NCBI GenBank assembly: GCA_023213315.1
Contig: JAKCPI010025284.1
Location: 62,001 to 126,000 of the forward strand
Direction: 5' to 3'
DNA: 64,000 nt
Source of the DNA: Euborellia annulipes
Lineage: Eukaryota > Arthropoda > Insecta > Dermaptera > Anisolabididae
Both the position numbers and the translations under genes were made by a program. The notes beneath the pieces are model-generated. The model had not been told where the DNA came from, did no database searches, and saw only the letters and a program-made list of their open reading frames with translations. The first letter of the stretch is position 1, and each line of letters starts with the position of its first letter. Shown here piece after piece: positions 44,519-56,465 of this stretch.

Positions 44519-45417
44519 CATCATACTTATATATAATAGGCTAAAGAGGTGTCCGATGTGTGAAACAACCAATCAGGCTCAGGGATGACTCAAGGATAGC
44601 GCTGATTGGCGAAATTCAGAGAGGGCGGGGCGGAGTCGGAGAGGCAAATTCAAAATTTTTTTTTAACCAGGAGAGATATCAATTTGGTTTCTTCGCTAAG
44701 ACCTTCCTTAGATAAGAATCTAAATTGGGTGTTTCAGGGTTTTTTTGAAATTCGTCCCCTAAGTGCCCCAAATTGCCAATTTAGGGTAAAAATTTTGATT
44801 TTACAATAATGTCTAAACCATAAGAGATAGCAATTTGCTTTCTTCAAAGAATCCTTCCTTAGATGAAAATCAAAAATCGTTGTTTAAGGGTTTATTTATT
44901 AATTCGGCCCCTAAGTGCCCCAAATCCCCAATTTAGAGTAAAAATTTTGATTTTACTTTAATGTCTAAACAAGAAGAGATAACAATTTGCTTTCTTCGCT
45001 GAATCCTTCCTTAGATAAAAATCTAAAATCGTTGTTTCAGAGTATTTTGAAATTCGGGAGCCCCCCCCCCCCAAATTTTTAATTCTTCTACTTCTTCAAA
45101 TATTAACATGCTTTTTTGGATTTAAAATTCTTGAATGAATATCTATCAAGGGGTTTAAAAGTTTAAAGATTTTTTGTATAATTGCCCCCCCCCCCCCCCC
45201 CCAAATTTTTAATTCTTCTACTTCTTCAAATATTACCATGCTTTTTTGGATTTAAAATTCCAGAAATTTTAAACTTGATTCAGTGTATTTTCATTTAGGC
45301 AAAAATCATATGGGCTTTAAAATTAAGAGGAAAACTACTGATCACGCCCCGAGACGCAGCCCGCCAGGGCCAAGTTGAGATGGGCGCGGCGAAGCCGCGC
45401 CTTTCTCAACTTGTATA
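44519..45417 (+). mobile_element. Helitron-like block with three 154-bp repeats and a 3' hairpin
   Basis: AGATATCAATTTGGTTTCTT and its variants recur at about 44668, 44824 and 44976, each followed by CCTTCCTTAGAT and GTGCCCCAAAT. Later a poly-C tract plus AAATTTTTAATTCTTC recurs (45061 and 45182). It ends in a compound hairpin 45373-45413 (AAGTTGAGA outside, GGCGCGGC-GAA-GCCGCGCC inside) followed by CTTG. The start TCATACTTATATATAATAGG resembles Helitron 5' ends. Assignment by architecture only. Confidence 0.45.
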
Positions 45418-45516
45418 TATATATATATATATTACGTTAGCCAAAGTTAATATTAGAAATTTACAATGAAGTTTTAACAACCATAATTTTAAAATCGGCT
45501 CTTAAGTGAGTGCAAG

Positions 45517-45906
45517 TAGGGCTGGACGGTAAACCGGTTTACCGGTAAAAACCGGTAAAAATTTTTTACCGAAAACGCGGTAACGAACCTCTAATTCGGT
45601 AAAAACCGTTTTTTTTTTCGAAAGTCGGTAAAAACTTATTTTTTCGGACGGTAAAAAATTTTGGTTCCGCGAGAAAAAATGTTCCGCGGCGGCAAATTTC
45701 TGTTCCGCGGGCGGCAAAAAATTGGCGTCAAAAGGTAAAATATTTTTTCGGACGGGGAAAAATTTTGGTTCCGCGAAAAAAAAATGTTCCGCGGCGGCAA
45801 ACTTTGGTTCCGCGGGCGGTAAAAAATTTTTACCGACTTTCGAGAAAAACCGGTTTTTTTTTCATTATCGAGGTCGGTAATGAAAATCCATTACCGTCCA
45901 GCCCTA
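45517..45906 (-). mobile_element. hAT element, TAGGGCTGGACGG family, copy 3 (short)
   Basis: 390 bp, both ends present, fewer internal units. The flanking octamers (AGTGCAAG, CTGAGTCT) do not match, so the insertion site has been altered since or the copy arose by a deletion that joined two elements. Confidence 0.85.
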
Positions 45907-46160
45907 CTGAGTCTCGCATTCCCCTCCCCGCCCCACGACACCCTCCGCCTTAAAGCGCCTGCGCGAGTCGATCTTTAGGGAAGCTATATGCTGCTCAGCT
46001 TTCATTACGTCAGAGACTCAATCTCACTGCCTTCTCGCGCCAGTGTTATGAGATGTTTTCTAAACACGTTGCATGTTTACTTTTAAATAATAAATAGGCT
46101 GGTTTAATTTTTTCAATTGCTTAGGGAAGCAGTGCTTCCCTTGCTCCCCTGACAGCATGC

Positions 46161-46874
46161 CAGGCTAACAGTGATTTTGGTAACGGGGATATTTTGAGCT
46201 GATCTCTGAGTATATGCGACGTCCTTTTTCCAAAAATTCCGTCAGTTTTGCTCGAATAGCTCTAGTTTTAGAGATAGAGAGAATATAACGTTTTAATAGA
46301 AATTCTGCCCTAAAGCGGCTCTCATTTTGCGTTTTCTAGATTTTTTTAGGGTGTTTTCTCTTAAAAATATACAGGTAGCTAAGATACATATAAATCTAAA
46401 GATTCAGCCCAATTGGAGGTGATTTAGTGGTGCAAAACACGGCTAAGAGAGTAAAAAAAATCCAATTTTTCCAGTTTTTCTTAACTTTGGACAACCCTAT
46501 AATTTTTTAAACATCCCTGAATGCAAAAATCGTATATGTACGTTATTCTGTAATTCTATATAGCTTTCCAGAAATCATTCATTCGTGCAAATCGGTTAAT
46601 TATTAACGAAATTATAAACAAAATAGTTAATCTAAGTCTTTAGATTTATATGTATCTTAGCTACCGGTATATTTTTAAGAGAAAACACCAAAAAACTAGA
46701 AAAAGCAAAATGAGAGCCGCTTTAGAGCAGAATTTCTATTAAAACGTTATATTCTCTATATCTCAAAAACTAAAGCTATTTGAGCAAAACTGACGGCATT
46801 TTTGGAAAAAGGACGTCGCATATACTCAGAGATCAGCTCAAAATATCCCCGGTACCAAAATTACTGTTAGCCTG
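46161..46874. repeat. 714-bp foldback element
   Basis: Inverted arms of about 244 nt (46161-46404 and 46632-46874) starting CAGGCTAACAGTGATTTTGG. The centre matches repeat sequence also present at 9060-9210 and 9530-9650 (ATGTAAAAATCGTGTATTTACG, ACCACTAAATCACCTCC). Confidence 0.85.
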
Positions 46875-46889
46875 TGTAGTGTTTCCCAA

Positions 46890-47245
46890 TTATGACAAAA
46901 ATCTAACTCAAGGGTTGTTTTAATTAATTTTTCTCTATGATCCCATCATGATCCCTTGATGAGGCTTATATTATCTTTTAACCTTTAAGCAAGGACCATT
47001 TTAGAATTTTTTTCAAAATTTTCGAAGGGGTACTTTTTAAAAAAAAAAATTATATTTTTGCACTTTTATGGCAAAAATCTAGAGAAAGGGTTGTTTTAAA
47101 TTAATTTTTCTATATGAACCCATTATGATCCCATGATGAAACTTAGTTTTATCTTTAATCCTTTAAACAAGGATTATTTTAGAATTTTTTCAAAATTGTC
47201 GAAGGGGTACTTTTTTGAAAAAAATTACTTTAAATTTTTGATTTT
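46890..47245 (+). repeat. about 180-bp direct duplication
   Basis: GGCAAAAATCTAGAGAAAGG / GACAAAAATCTAACTCAAGG, GTTGTTTTAATTAATTTTTC, CAAGGA..ATTTTAGAATTTTT and CGAAGGGGTAC recur in the same order. Confidence 0.8.
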
Positions 47246-47575
47246 GAAATTAAAAAAAAATTTTTATTACCACCCCAGTTGTATTGTATATCTTTGGAAA
47301 GGGCATCTAAAAAGCTGTAAAATGACATGTCATTCATTTCTCTATTTCATCTCTGAGTGATTTTATAGCAATTTAAATAGATGTGGTTAGGTCGATTTTT
47401 TGCCATTTTTGACAATTATAACACCCCATACCTTTTAAACGAGTTGAGATATCAAGTTGAAATTGGGGCTTTTTCTTAGTCTCTATTGACTCTACCTATG
47501 ACCCAAATTTCATAGAAATCTGAGATGGTGAGGTTAAAAAGTGTATCGATTTGACGTGGAATGACTCTTGTATAT

Positions 47576-47665
47576 ACTAGTATATTCTGGTAAACAAGTA
47601 CAGAATGCAACTTTAAATTACCGAAAGAGTGCGGCCAGTCCCACCAGATTACCCCCTCCCCTGCG
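47576..47665 (-). repeat. partial copy of the CAAGGGCGGATCC family
   Basis: Shares ATTCTGG, AAACAAGTACAGAATGC, TTTAAATTACCGAAA and CCACCAGATTACCCCC with the reverse strand of the family. It runs into a GC-rich segment (47650-47715) that also occurs, reversed, at 63240-63300. Confidence 0.65.
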
Positions 47666-48348
47666 AGGGTCCGCCGAAGGCGGGCTCGAGCCAGAGTAGG
47701 GGGTCCAGGGGGGCCCGAGTCAGAATAGGGAAGACACGATTTACGTAGTTGCCGAGGGATTTGCTTTACATGAACGTTTTTGCTGAATAATGTTTTGAAT
47801 TATTTTTAAAAAATATATAAATACTCGTAAAATAAATTCAAATAATACAACGGTTATCGTCAAAGTCTTATATGGCCTAAGTTGCCGAAAAGACTGTGTG
47901 AATGTGTGTGTGAGTGTGAGCAAGGGCGTCCGTAGGATTTTTTGCAGGGGGGGGCAAGGATTTTTTTGCAGGGTGGGGGTGCAAGTCACTTCCAGATAAG
48001 TTAAAAAAAACGTACTTTGATATTCATAATGTTATACATCTCTTAGTATTTAAAGCTTTCTCACCGCGGCAAGGTGGATGTATACTGAGAAAGGTTTTTT
48101 TGTATTTTTTTTTGTTTTATACATTTTTTTGTATCATTTTAATTTTCCAGGGGGGGGGCAAGTGCCTGGTTGTCCCCCCCCTGCGGACGCCCATGAGTGT
48201 GAGTGTGAATGAGAAAAAAGTGTGAATGTTTTTTTTATGAAAAAAAAAAGTTCAAATAAGCACGAAGGGGGAAAAAAGCATGAAAACTCAAAAAAGCATA
48301 AAAAATACAATCTCAATACACTTAGTTTTTCGTAATTCGTGTAGAAAT

Positions 48349-48606
48349 CAAGGACGGATACAAGGGGGGAGTAAAGGGGGTAATTACCCCCCTGAGATTT
48401 GAAAAATACTTTTTTTCGAAAAAAAATGTATTTTTAATGTAAAATTTTAAAAATTAATACTTAAAAATTTGATTTATATTTATATTCTGGCAGACAAGTA
48501 CAGAATGAGCCTTTAAATTACCGAAATTAAGGAAAAAATGTGTCCTGTGAGACCAGTCACTCCAGATTACCCCCCCCCCCGAGAAACACCTCTGGATCCG
48601 CCACTG
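48349..48606 (-). mobile_element. hAT MITE, CAAGGGCGGATCC family, reverse orientation
   Basis: 258 bp. Flanks GTAGAAAT (48341-48348) and ATAGAAAT (48607-48614) agree at 7 of 8. The right end reads GGATCCGCCACTG, slightly diverged from the family. Confidence 0.85.
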
Positions 48607-48793
48607 ATAGAAATTAAATATCTAATGGTTGCTTATAAAATTCAGCAATAAGCATTTTGCATAAAATCCGGTCTCTAGTAATGATGATAATGTTGATTAT
48701 CTTATATGGGTTTAGTCAAATAATCTCATTTATATATCCGTGGTGTCCACCTGCTATCTGATATACAGACTGTAAATAGAAGAGTGTAATAAG

Positions 48794-49291
48794 TAGGGCT
48801 CGGATTTCGCCCTATTTGCCTTTTTTTAATTTATGGCTTAAAATTTAGGCCAATATGATATGTATACGTTTCATGAAATTATGAATAAAATAAGAGGCAT
48901 TTGTTAGTACCTATAATGCTTATTTTGGCTGATTCTGGGTTTTAGTGCCTATTTCATCTATAAATGCCTTTTTTAGTGCCTATTTTAAGTTCAAATAGCC
49001 AATTTCAATTTTTTACGAGCTATACATAGCCTAAATTTAAAATTTTTTTGAATTATCAAGAAAATATTTCAAGGGGGGAGGGGGGTAAAGGGGGTAATTA
49101 CTTCCTCCCCTCCCGAGATTTGAAAAAAAAAAATACTTTTTTTAAAAAAAAATTTATTTTTAATGTAAAATTTTAAAAATTAGTACTTAAAAATTTGATT
49201 TGTATTTATATGCTGGCAAACAAGTACAGAATGCGCTTTTAAATTACCGATTATCGGTTTCGGTTGAAAATCTTGTTTCGGTCGGACCCTA
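48794..49291. mobile_element. hAT-type element, TAGGGCTCGG family, second copy
   Basis: Starts TAGGGCTCGGATTTCG, ends GGTCGGACCCTA, with a perfect 8-bp duplication GTAATAAG (48786-48793, 49292-49299). 49067-49250 is a reverse-oriented fragment of the CAAGGGCGGATCC MITE, so the copy is a mosaic. Confidence 0.85.
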
Positions 49292-49870
49292 GTAATAAGG
49301 TTTGGTGTCGATTAGCGTAAAGTCATGATCGAGAGCATGTGCGAGAATGGTTCCATTTAAGGGATTATTCTTATTGTTTTAGCGGATCATGGATGAAAGG
49401 TCAAATCGAGTCAGTAGAGTAAAGGAGCGAGGTCCATCTAAAATTCGAGATGACAAATGAGACAATCCTGAAGTAGACAATATACAGCAAAAGCAACTAT
49501 TTGAAAAAGAAGGATGTGATGAAAGTTTTTTGGCCACCAATAAGTCTATGCGAATGGATTTCAAAAATTTTTTATCTTCATTTTATTCTGTTATCCACTG
49601 TTCTTTAAAAGCCAACTTCGAGGCAGAGCGCCAAGGATGTAAATTTAGGAATCTATTCATATTTATTAAGTAAGGAATGCTAAGGGTAAGACTAAGAGAA
49701 ATGGCTTATCCAGAATTAGTCAAATATTTTGATTAATGGAGAAAAGTGGACAGAGGCAGGTAAAAATAATAAATACTCTGAATGAAGAAGAAATTAATGG
49801 CTGATTGATAATCAACAAGAACAGGTAGATGAAGGCAGCCAGCAAAGAACAAAAACTTTATTTAAATATC

Positions 49871-49906
49871 GTCGAAGTTTCGGGAACGCGTCGCTCCCAT
49901 CTTCAG
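49871..49906 (-). ncRNA. hammerhead-ribozyme-like motif 4a (left arm)
   Basis: Minus strand: CTGAAGA, T, GGGA, loop, TCCC, GAAAC, TTC. Helix I is six pairs, ATCGTC with GACGAT. Confidence 0.5.
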
Positions 49907-50009
49907 GACGATAAATTGTTAATGTTGTTTAGATTGATACATGTAGGTCATACACAATTGCAACACAAATCTGCAAAATCAATCTAAACAACATTAACAA
50001 TTTATCGTC

Positions 50010-50045
50010 CTGAAGATGGGAGCGACGCGTTCCCGAAACATCGAC
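50010..50045 (+). ncRNA. hammerhead-ribozyme-like motif 4b (right arm)
   Basis: Same as motif 4a but on the plus strand, with ATC at the cleavage triplet where 4a has TTC. Helix I ATCGTC / GACGAT is intact. Confidence 0.5.
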
Positions 50046-50271
50046 GATATTTAAATAAAGTTTTTGTTCTTTTGCTGGCTGCCTTCATCTAACTGTTCCT
50101 GTTAATACTCTGAATGTTATTTTAATATAAAGAAAACGTTTCGGTCATCATTATAAGTCCATTATGAAAAAATTATATACAGTATTATGATCTTACAATT
50201 GAAATGATCTTGCTCAGAGTTAGTCATTTGAACAATAAATATATTTTTTTTAATATTAGTTGTAAACATAA

Positions 50272-51946
50272 GGTAACTCGGGGGAAGACGCAAGTTTTCG
50301 ATATTACTTTTATGGAAATACTGAGCCACTTGTTTGAAGAGTCTGGTCCGGCATTCGGTGTGGCTTGTGAATTTATCTGAATTAATCATCTTTATTCGGC
50401 GTTTTTTTGGATCTCGTGAGAATTTAACGTAATGGGTTCAACATTATAATATTCCGTTCCTAAATGAGTTATGCATTATGTTAGACATATGATGCAAGTT
50501 GAAGCAGCCATAATACTGAAGCAATAAGGAAATAAGAGTGGGTGGCATCTTCCCCCTATACTTGGGGGAAGACGCCATCTAGTTCAGAATCAAATGAAAT
50601 GAACTTCAAAATTTGTTTTGTTTTATTTTATAACACTATATTATCGTATAAAATATAAATGCAATTAAAAATATTATTATAATTAATAATAAATAAATGC
50701 ATATAATGATAAGAATAAAAATCCAATAATAATGAAAATAATAAAAAAAAAATAATAAAAGAACATAATAATAAATTATTAATGAATAAAAATAAAATAA
50801 AAAAAAAGATTTAAAAAAAAAATGCTTTTATTTAAATTGAACTAAAAAGAGAGAAATAATTTAATTGTTCTTGTTAAAATTTTTTAATATTTATGACTTA
50901 AAATAAAAGCTTGGGGCGAGAGCCTCGGAATCACTTCGAAGCGCCCCACGCTTATATTTTAAGTCATAAATATTAAAAATTTTAACAAGAACAATTAAAT
51001 TATTTCTCTCTTTTTAGTTCAATTTAAATAAAAGCATTTTTTTTAATCTTTTTTTTTATTTTATTTTTATTTTAAGCTTTTTAGTCTTTTTTTTCGTGTG
51101 ATTTTTTTAAATTAACTTTCAAAATTATGGACTTTTAAATAACATATGGAAATTCTCTAAAATTGTCTAATTAGCGTAGAGTTTTAAATCAAGAACATTA
51201 GTTTGGCCTATTTTGATTTGGTTCAATTGAAAAATTATTCATTATCATAAAAAAAAATGACTCGTAAATATCAAAATTCAAAACTATAGTTAATAGGGCC
51301 TTATTTGCGTGAGGCTTCAAATAAAATACCCCATTAGTTTGAGCTATTTTGACCCAATTAAAAAATTATTCATTATCATAAAAAATTACCCTTAAATATC
51401 AAATTTCAGACCTCTAGCCCATCGAGAAGTCTTTTGAAATTACATTAATTCGCGAAGGGTTTCAAATAAAGTACCACATTAGTTTGGTCTATTTTGATCA
51501 AAACCACCATATATTGATGTCATCAAAAATGACCCTTAAGTATTACATTTCACACCTCTAGCTCATCGGGAAGTGTCCTAAACAAAGACTCAAAGTTGGT
51601 GACCTTGAAAGAGTAAGTTAAATAAAAGTATTTAATTTAAAAATACTAAAAAGTAAAATAATAATACTAATTCACATTTTATTAACATATAAAAAACGCC
51701 TCGAAATGACAAAATAAAAACTAGTGGCATCTTCTCCGTATATATGAGTAACTCCACAATTGAACGACTTTCTTTAATATTAAATTTCCTAATTATTTTC
51801 ATACTAAGAAGAGAATTAACTTGTCTAAATGATCAATTAAATATTGGACAATAAAAGGGTATTTTTTTCATGAACTTATTATTTCTATATATTTTCAATG
51901 TACTAATCGAAAAATCCTCAAGTGTGGCGACTTCCCCCGAGTTACC
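50272..51946. mobile_element. TAA-flanked DNA element (PIF/Harbinger-like)
   Basis: Inverted GGTAACTCGGGGGAAG / CTTCCCCCGAGTTACC, flanked by TAA (50269-50271, 51947-51949). Related CTTGGGGGAAGACGCCA phrases occur inside at 50563-50580. A 3-bp TWA duplication is typical of PIF/Harbinger. It is non-autonomous and hosts the palindrome element. Confidence 0.7.
50784..51640 (+). mobile_element. palindrome plus minisatellite element, copy 2
   Basis: Palindrome arms 50784-50919 and 50941-51076 around a 21-nt loop (50920-50940), then about three diverged array units (starts near 51200, 51325 and 51467). Same order and orientation as copy 1, but the loop is the reverse complement. It lies inside the TAA-flanked element 50272-51946. 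Confidence 0.75.
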
Positions 51947-51949
51947 TAA

Positions 51950-52155
51950 TGTATATTTAAATGTAATTAAAATTATAAATAGAACTCTAATTTCGATGTC
52001 GGAAATATATATATCCTTAAATATTTTAAAGTATTTTTTACAATTTTTTGATTATGTATAGGGAGAGTGAAAGAAAATATCTAATAAATCACTTATTAAT
52101 GATGTCAATTATTATTAATTAACAATCAACACATTCATAATACGATTAAATATAC

Positions 52156-52193
<38 letters not shown>

Positions 52194-53450
52194 ATTTATA
52201 AAATTAAAAATAAAAAATATATTGCAATAGTGGTATTCATGATCTTGTGTTTTGTCGTAAATGTATTAAATCGTAAACAGTTTGGCACAAAAGTTAACGA
52301 ACGGACCAAAAATAAATTTGTCCTATGTCGTATTTGATGACTATCGGTGAAATCGAACAACATTCATAACCTACTAAAAGTCTTTTTCTTTTTAAAATTG
52401 TCTCACATATCTCATTCATTTTTATTTTTAAATAAATAATTAAGAGAAACAACACACTAAACACTTGAAAACAAAACACAAACTGCACAAACACTTTTTA
52501 GGTTAGAATATAACTTTGACATTTCTAAAGGCGGGAATCGATTTACAACATACGACACCGATATAAGAGACCTGTGGCCGTCCTATGTACTATTTAGCAA
52601 TACGAGAGGTCAATGTCGTATATCGTATACTCAAATAAGACATAGGAGACTTTTAAGACGATAGGACGTCATATATACAAGATCATGAATACCCCTAATA
52701 TATATAGGATATAATAATAAAAGGGGAGTAAAAGGAAATTTTCATGAATTCAAGGGAAGCTTATTTTTCATTTATGAGAGCAACATATTTGAATTTTTTA
52801 AAAATTTCCTATGAATTTATAATATAGGATATATACATTTTTCAAATGACAACCTTGAGCCAGATAAATTCAATTAAATTCTTTCCTCTGATTTTTTTTA
52901 CTTGTACAAAAAGACATTAACCAGATCTCATATGCAAAATTTCAGAAGAAATGAACAACATCTTAACTATCTTGTATTTCGGATTTGAATTGTTCGACGT
53001 GATATAAATAAACATCCTCTTTGCGGAGTCATATTTATAAAATTCTTGGGATCATTTTAAATATTGTATTTATCGAAAAATTTCTCATAATAAAAAAAGA
53101 TTGTTATTGAACAAAGGCTACCACTGATACCACTGATATTTATTATTATCCGAGCAAAATCAAATATAAATCAAAATTGAATAAATATAAGCCAAATTAA
53201 GGGATAGTGTGACCAAAAAGACCAATAAATAAATTGTAATTATTAGCTTAATTATTATTAATGCTGTTATTTTTCCGATTTCTTCTCAATTCAAATTTCT
53301 TAGTATCGATCAGGGTGAGGGTCTTGTGATTTACAATTAGGAAAAGTGTACTTTTTGACTAATCTCTTCTAAATCTAATATTTGAATCAATGAAGAAAAG
53401 ATCAAACAATGAAATTTGTATAGTTGATTTAAACATTCACGATTATCGTT
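51950..53450. other. AT-rich intronic DNA with one MITE
   Basis: Apart from the MITE 52229-52696 and a (TA)n run at 52159-52187, nothing recognised. Confidence 0.5.
52229..52696. mobile_element. 468-bp MITE, GGTATTCATGATCTTGT ends
   Basis: Inverted AGTGGTATTCATGATCTTGT and ACAAGATCATGAATACCCCT. The interior has no coding frame. Flanking AAT on both sides may be a 3-bp duplication. Confidence 0.7.
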
Positions 53451-53662
53451 ATTAGAAATAAAAGACATTTTTTTCGCTCAGATTGTGGTTTAATTTAGCA
53501 AATAATAATACGATAAAATGTGTTACTAATTTAAATAAAATACTGCAAAATTAGCAGCTGAAACGTTGTATTTTATTTAAATTAGTAACACATTTTATTG
53601 TATTATTTATTATTTGCTAAAATAAACGATGTTTTAAGAAAAGAAGTCTTTTATTTCTAATA
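53451..53662. repeat. 212-bp palindrome, possible Penelope-like remnant
   Basis: Arms with ATTAGAAATAAAAGAC outside and ACTAATTTAAATAAAATAC inside. The loop reads CTGCAAAATTAGCAG followed by CTGAAACGTTG. The GAAAC half of a hammerhead core is present but the CTGANGA half is not. Confidence 0.6.
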
Positions 53663-54407
53663 AAATTTGTATTTACCTATTATAACGTAGTAATAAAAAT
53701 TTTAATAAGCCTAATAATTGTATTTAATAATAATCCTCAGGATAATTTAATTCCCAAATCAATAAAGATTCATAATTGTAGGTGAAGGAAATATCATCCT
53801 TCTTTCTTTGACTGATCTACTCTATGTCTGGGGAATTAATTTTGAAATTTTTGAAATAATTCCATTGTTCTCATTTCAAAATGTTTATATATATATATAT
53901 ATATGTAAAAATATTTAGGCTCATACAAGGATGGAACGTGCTTCATAGCACCTATGAAAATCTTTTTTGATCTCTTTATTATATTCTTATTTAGTACAGT
54001 TAAATTTGTTCTTATGTGCGAAAGCCCATAGGAATATATGAACGTGATCGAAATATGTTTTTACAAGTACTATGTGGCCTTATCCGTCCTAGTGTATTAT
54101 TTTGCTGCCGGATCGGTGGAAAATTTAGAGTTAAGGGACTTGAGAAGAACCTAATCAATCCAAAGCACAACTTGATAAACGATGTCGAGCGAGAGAGAGC
54201 AGAAGAAATGCCAGCCTGAGCTCGGATAATTCATGATTCAAAGATCTTAAGTGGTCCGAGTTTATGATTACCCGACTTATTCAGAAGAGATCGTATAAAG
54301 AAAAGAACAATTTTCCAATATTATTTATAAGAGTATTTCTCGTTTGTGGGATTTTCATGAATCTAAGCGTACTTAATAAAAAAAGAAAATATTAAAATTA
54401 AAAAAAC

Positions 54408-54693
54408 CTGATTCCGATTCAGAATCTGTTGTTCTGCCAAGATGTTTGCTTCGTCTTGCACTTGAAGATCTGGTTAATTTTTTTAGGTAAAGCGTTTTTT
54501 ACTTTGTCATCCGAATCTGAACCACCTTCCTCTTTTTCTTTGTCTTTGGCTTCTCCATTACTCAGAGTTGGAGTAGGTTGAGGTTTTAATAATCTGGCTC
54601 GGGCTGTTGGGCCAGCAAGTTTTTTCAAAGGATTACATTTTTTCACTTCTGGTTTACTTTCTGTACTAGATGATTCGCTTTCAGAACTGGATT
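54408..54693 (-). CDS. chm: HBO1/chameau MYST acetyltransferase, N-terminal Ser-rich exon (frame broken by one base)
   Basis: The exon lies between an acceptor (pyrimidine-rich then TAG, 54694-54695) and a GT at 54406-54407. It encodes a Ser/Glu-rich start (SSSESESSSTES), a basic Pro-rich middle, an acidic patch (EEGGSDSDDK), and then, after a one-base shift, TRSSSARRSKHLGRTTDSES, which resembles the Ser/Arg-rich N-terminus of KAT7/HBO1. The shift falls in a run of seven T on the plus strand (54478-54484). With six, the frame stays open and the exon ends in phase 1, as the exon at 43240-43544 needs (G+AT = Asp). As given, the frame stops soon after the run. This may be an assembly homopolymer error or a true lesion. 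The donor (GTTTTT) is weak. The assignment rests on context and phase, since this region is poorly conserved. Earlier exons with the start codon were not found. Confidence 0.6.
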
Positions 54694-54995
54694 CTAAAAA
54701 TAAAAAAAAATAAAAATAATATATCTGTTTTGATTCTAGTGATAACGTTTATTTTTTTAATTTTGGTCAAGTCGCGAGTAGCCACTAAACTTTTTTGATT
54801 ATATTGCTATTATAAGGATCTCGGTATAATTATTTTTGTGGTTCCTTTAATTAAGTGGTTTATTCTTAAAATACAAGTAATGTGATTTTTATTTTGAATC
54901 AAAGATATGAACTATTCTCGTTTGTTAAAAACACCAATCCTGATTGGAAAAAAATAATATATAATTTAAATGATTATAAAAAATTTTATAAAAAT

Positions 54996-55240
54996 TTAGA
55001 GCATTAGAGGTGTCAATTTTCTTTTTGGGGAATCTGATAGGATAAGGACCGAAGGCCTATGATGACCAGTGGTCACATGCAACCAAAAAGAGGGGATTAA
55101 GAGGGTGAAGGAACTCAAGGGAGATTTAAGTAGATGCTTTTTAAAGTTAGATTTGAATGAGTGGAGATTGTAGGTTTTAAGAAAAATATTGGAGATTATT
55201 CCAATCGCGTTAGGCCATGGACACAAAGAAAGATTGATAT
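54996..55240 (-). pseudogene. 5'-truncated LINE 3' end, same family as at 57.77 kb
   Basis: Minus strand: CPWPNAIGIISNIFLKTYNL, HSFKSNFKKHLLKS, then GCATGTGACCACTGGTCATC and CCTTCGGTCCTTATCCTATC. The 3' region matches that of the 57.77-kb copy closely enough to define a family. Confidence 0.7.
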
Positions 55241-56139
55241 TGACTAGTACTACTAGTCACAAGTTATGAACCACGATCATTCAAATAGAAGAAAAGTAAA
55301 AGCCGAGTCATTTCTCCTATGCTCCAAAGAGAGCAGAGATTCATTTAAAGACTCGTCATCGATCAGTTTCACCGCAGGTCTTTGGCAGTGCCTCTCTCAA
55401 AAGTTGCCATTTATACTCAAACATGGAAGATTCTACGATTTGGATTCTATCACTAATACAGTATATCGGCTATATAGAGATTAACTATAATTACAATTCA
55501 GGATGATGATAATAAAAACGAAATAGGGCGTCATTTGGAAGACTACATTAGTCAGGAATAGCTTTGATTGCACTAAGCAACATTATCGACATCACCTAAA
55601 CAGATAAATAATTACACAACTGGTGAGTTAAAAAATAATAAACGACGGCAGCCTTTGCCAGGATCAATCAGCATAATGCGCATGACATGATGATGATTAT
55701 TATTAAGAGAGTTTGTCCGTGCGTCGGGTCTAGAAGAATATGCATCATGGATGAAAATGAAAAAGCAGCAGGGGCGGATTAAAGGGGGGGGGGGGGGGGA
55801 ACGGCGATCTCTTCCCCCCCCCCCCCGAGAAAAAATTGAAAAAATTTTAAAAACTAGTCATCTAAAGAAATTATGATTTTTAAACTAAAATAATATTTTT
55901 ACAATATTTAAAGTCTCAACTCAAGTCACAAATCATCTTAACGGTGCTAGTATTTGAAGATATTATTTAAAAAATTTCCATTTCCCCAGAGAAGGTCTCC
56001 TGTAAATAGAATCTTCCAACCAACCGCCCCACCGAAAATTGCATCCCGCCCCATGAAATGCAACAAAAATTTATTTAAATTGAATTGGCTAACTCCCAAT
56101 CAATTTCAATAAATAGGGACGGAGTTTAAATGGTCAGAG

Positions 56140-56215
56140 ATGCCGTAAAAGACCTTAGCACAATGGTAGAGTTCTTGCCTCTTCTGCTAGGGGTCAGCGG
56201 TTTGCATCCTATCTC
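56140..56215 (+). repeat. tRNA-like SINE head (family 4)
   Basis: CCTTAGCACAATGGTAGAG (box A) and GCGGTTTGCATCC (diverged box B) 34 nt apart. It follows a copy of the 15.3/16.1-kb palindrome end. No full tRNA fold. Confidence 0.45.
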
Positions 56216-56465
56216 ATATGTAGAAAGCGGAAAAAAATTAATTTTCGGAAAAAAGTGGCCTTTAAAGTTTATTCTTTTTTATCCAAATCGGTAAAATACC
56301 TGTTTTTGGCAAAAAAGTCGCTTTCAATTTTAACAATTAATAATAGGCTTATGAAAAAGTAAAAGAAACAGAAAGCTTATCTCTCGATAATCGAAATAAG
56401 GCAGAGTTCTTTAGAATTTAATTAAATAAATAAAAAAAAATTAATATCATCAGTACAAAGGTAAA

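Larger units (their letters stand above)
49785..50103. mobile_element. Penelope-like palindromic insertion with two hammerhead-like motifs
   Basis: Arms 49820-49939 and 49978-50100 are inverted copies. A 35-nt asymmetric segment (49785-49819) precedes the left arm. AATACTCTGAATG flanks the whole (49772-49784, 50104-50116), a 13-bp target duplication. Head-to-head repeats plus a 30-40-nt tail are described for Penelope-like elements. No reverse transcriptase is present. Confidence 0.65.
43545..54407 (-). other. large repeat-filled intron of the HBO1/chameau gene
   Basis: The interval between the Ser-rich exon and the zinc-finger exon is 10,863 bp, while the next two introns are 285 and 601 bp. 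It holds at least three hAT MITEs, a hAT with a 390-bp body, a Helitron-like block, a 714-bp foldback, a Penelope-like palindrome, a TAA-flanked element with palindrome and array, and another MITE. No additional coding exon was recognised inside. It is an intron only if 54408-54693 belongs to the gene. Confidence 0.6.

Noticed and set aside
45517..45906. 8-bp duplication for the third TAGGGCTGGACGG copy
   Set aside because: The flanks AGTGCAAG and CTGAGTCT do not match, so no duplication is claimed.
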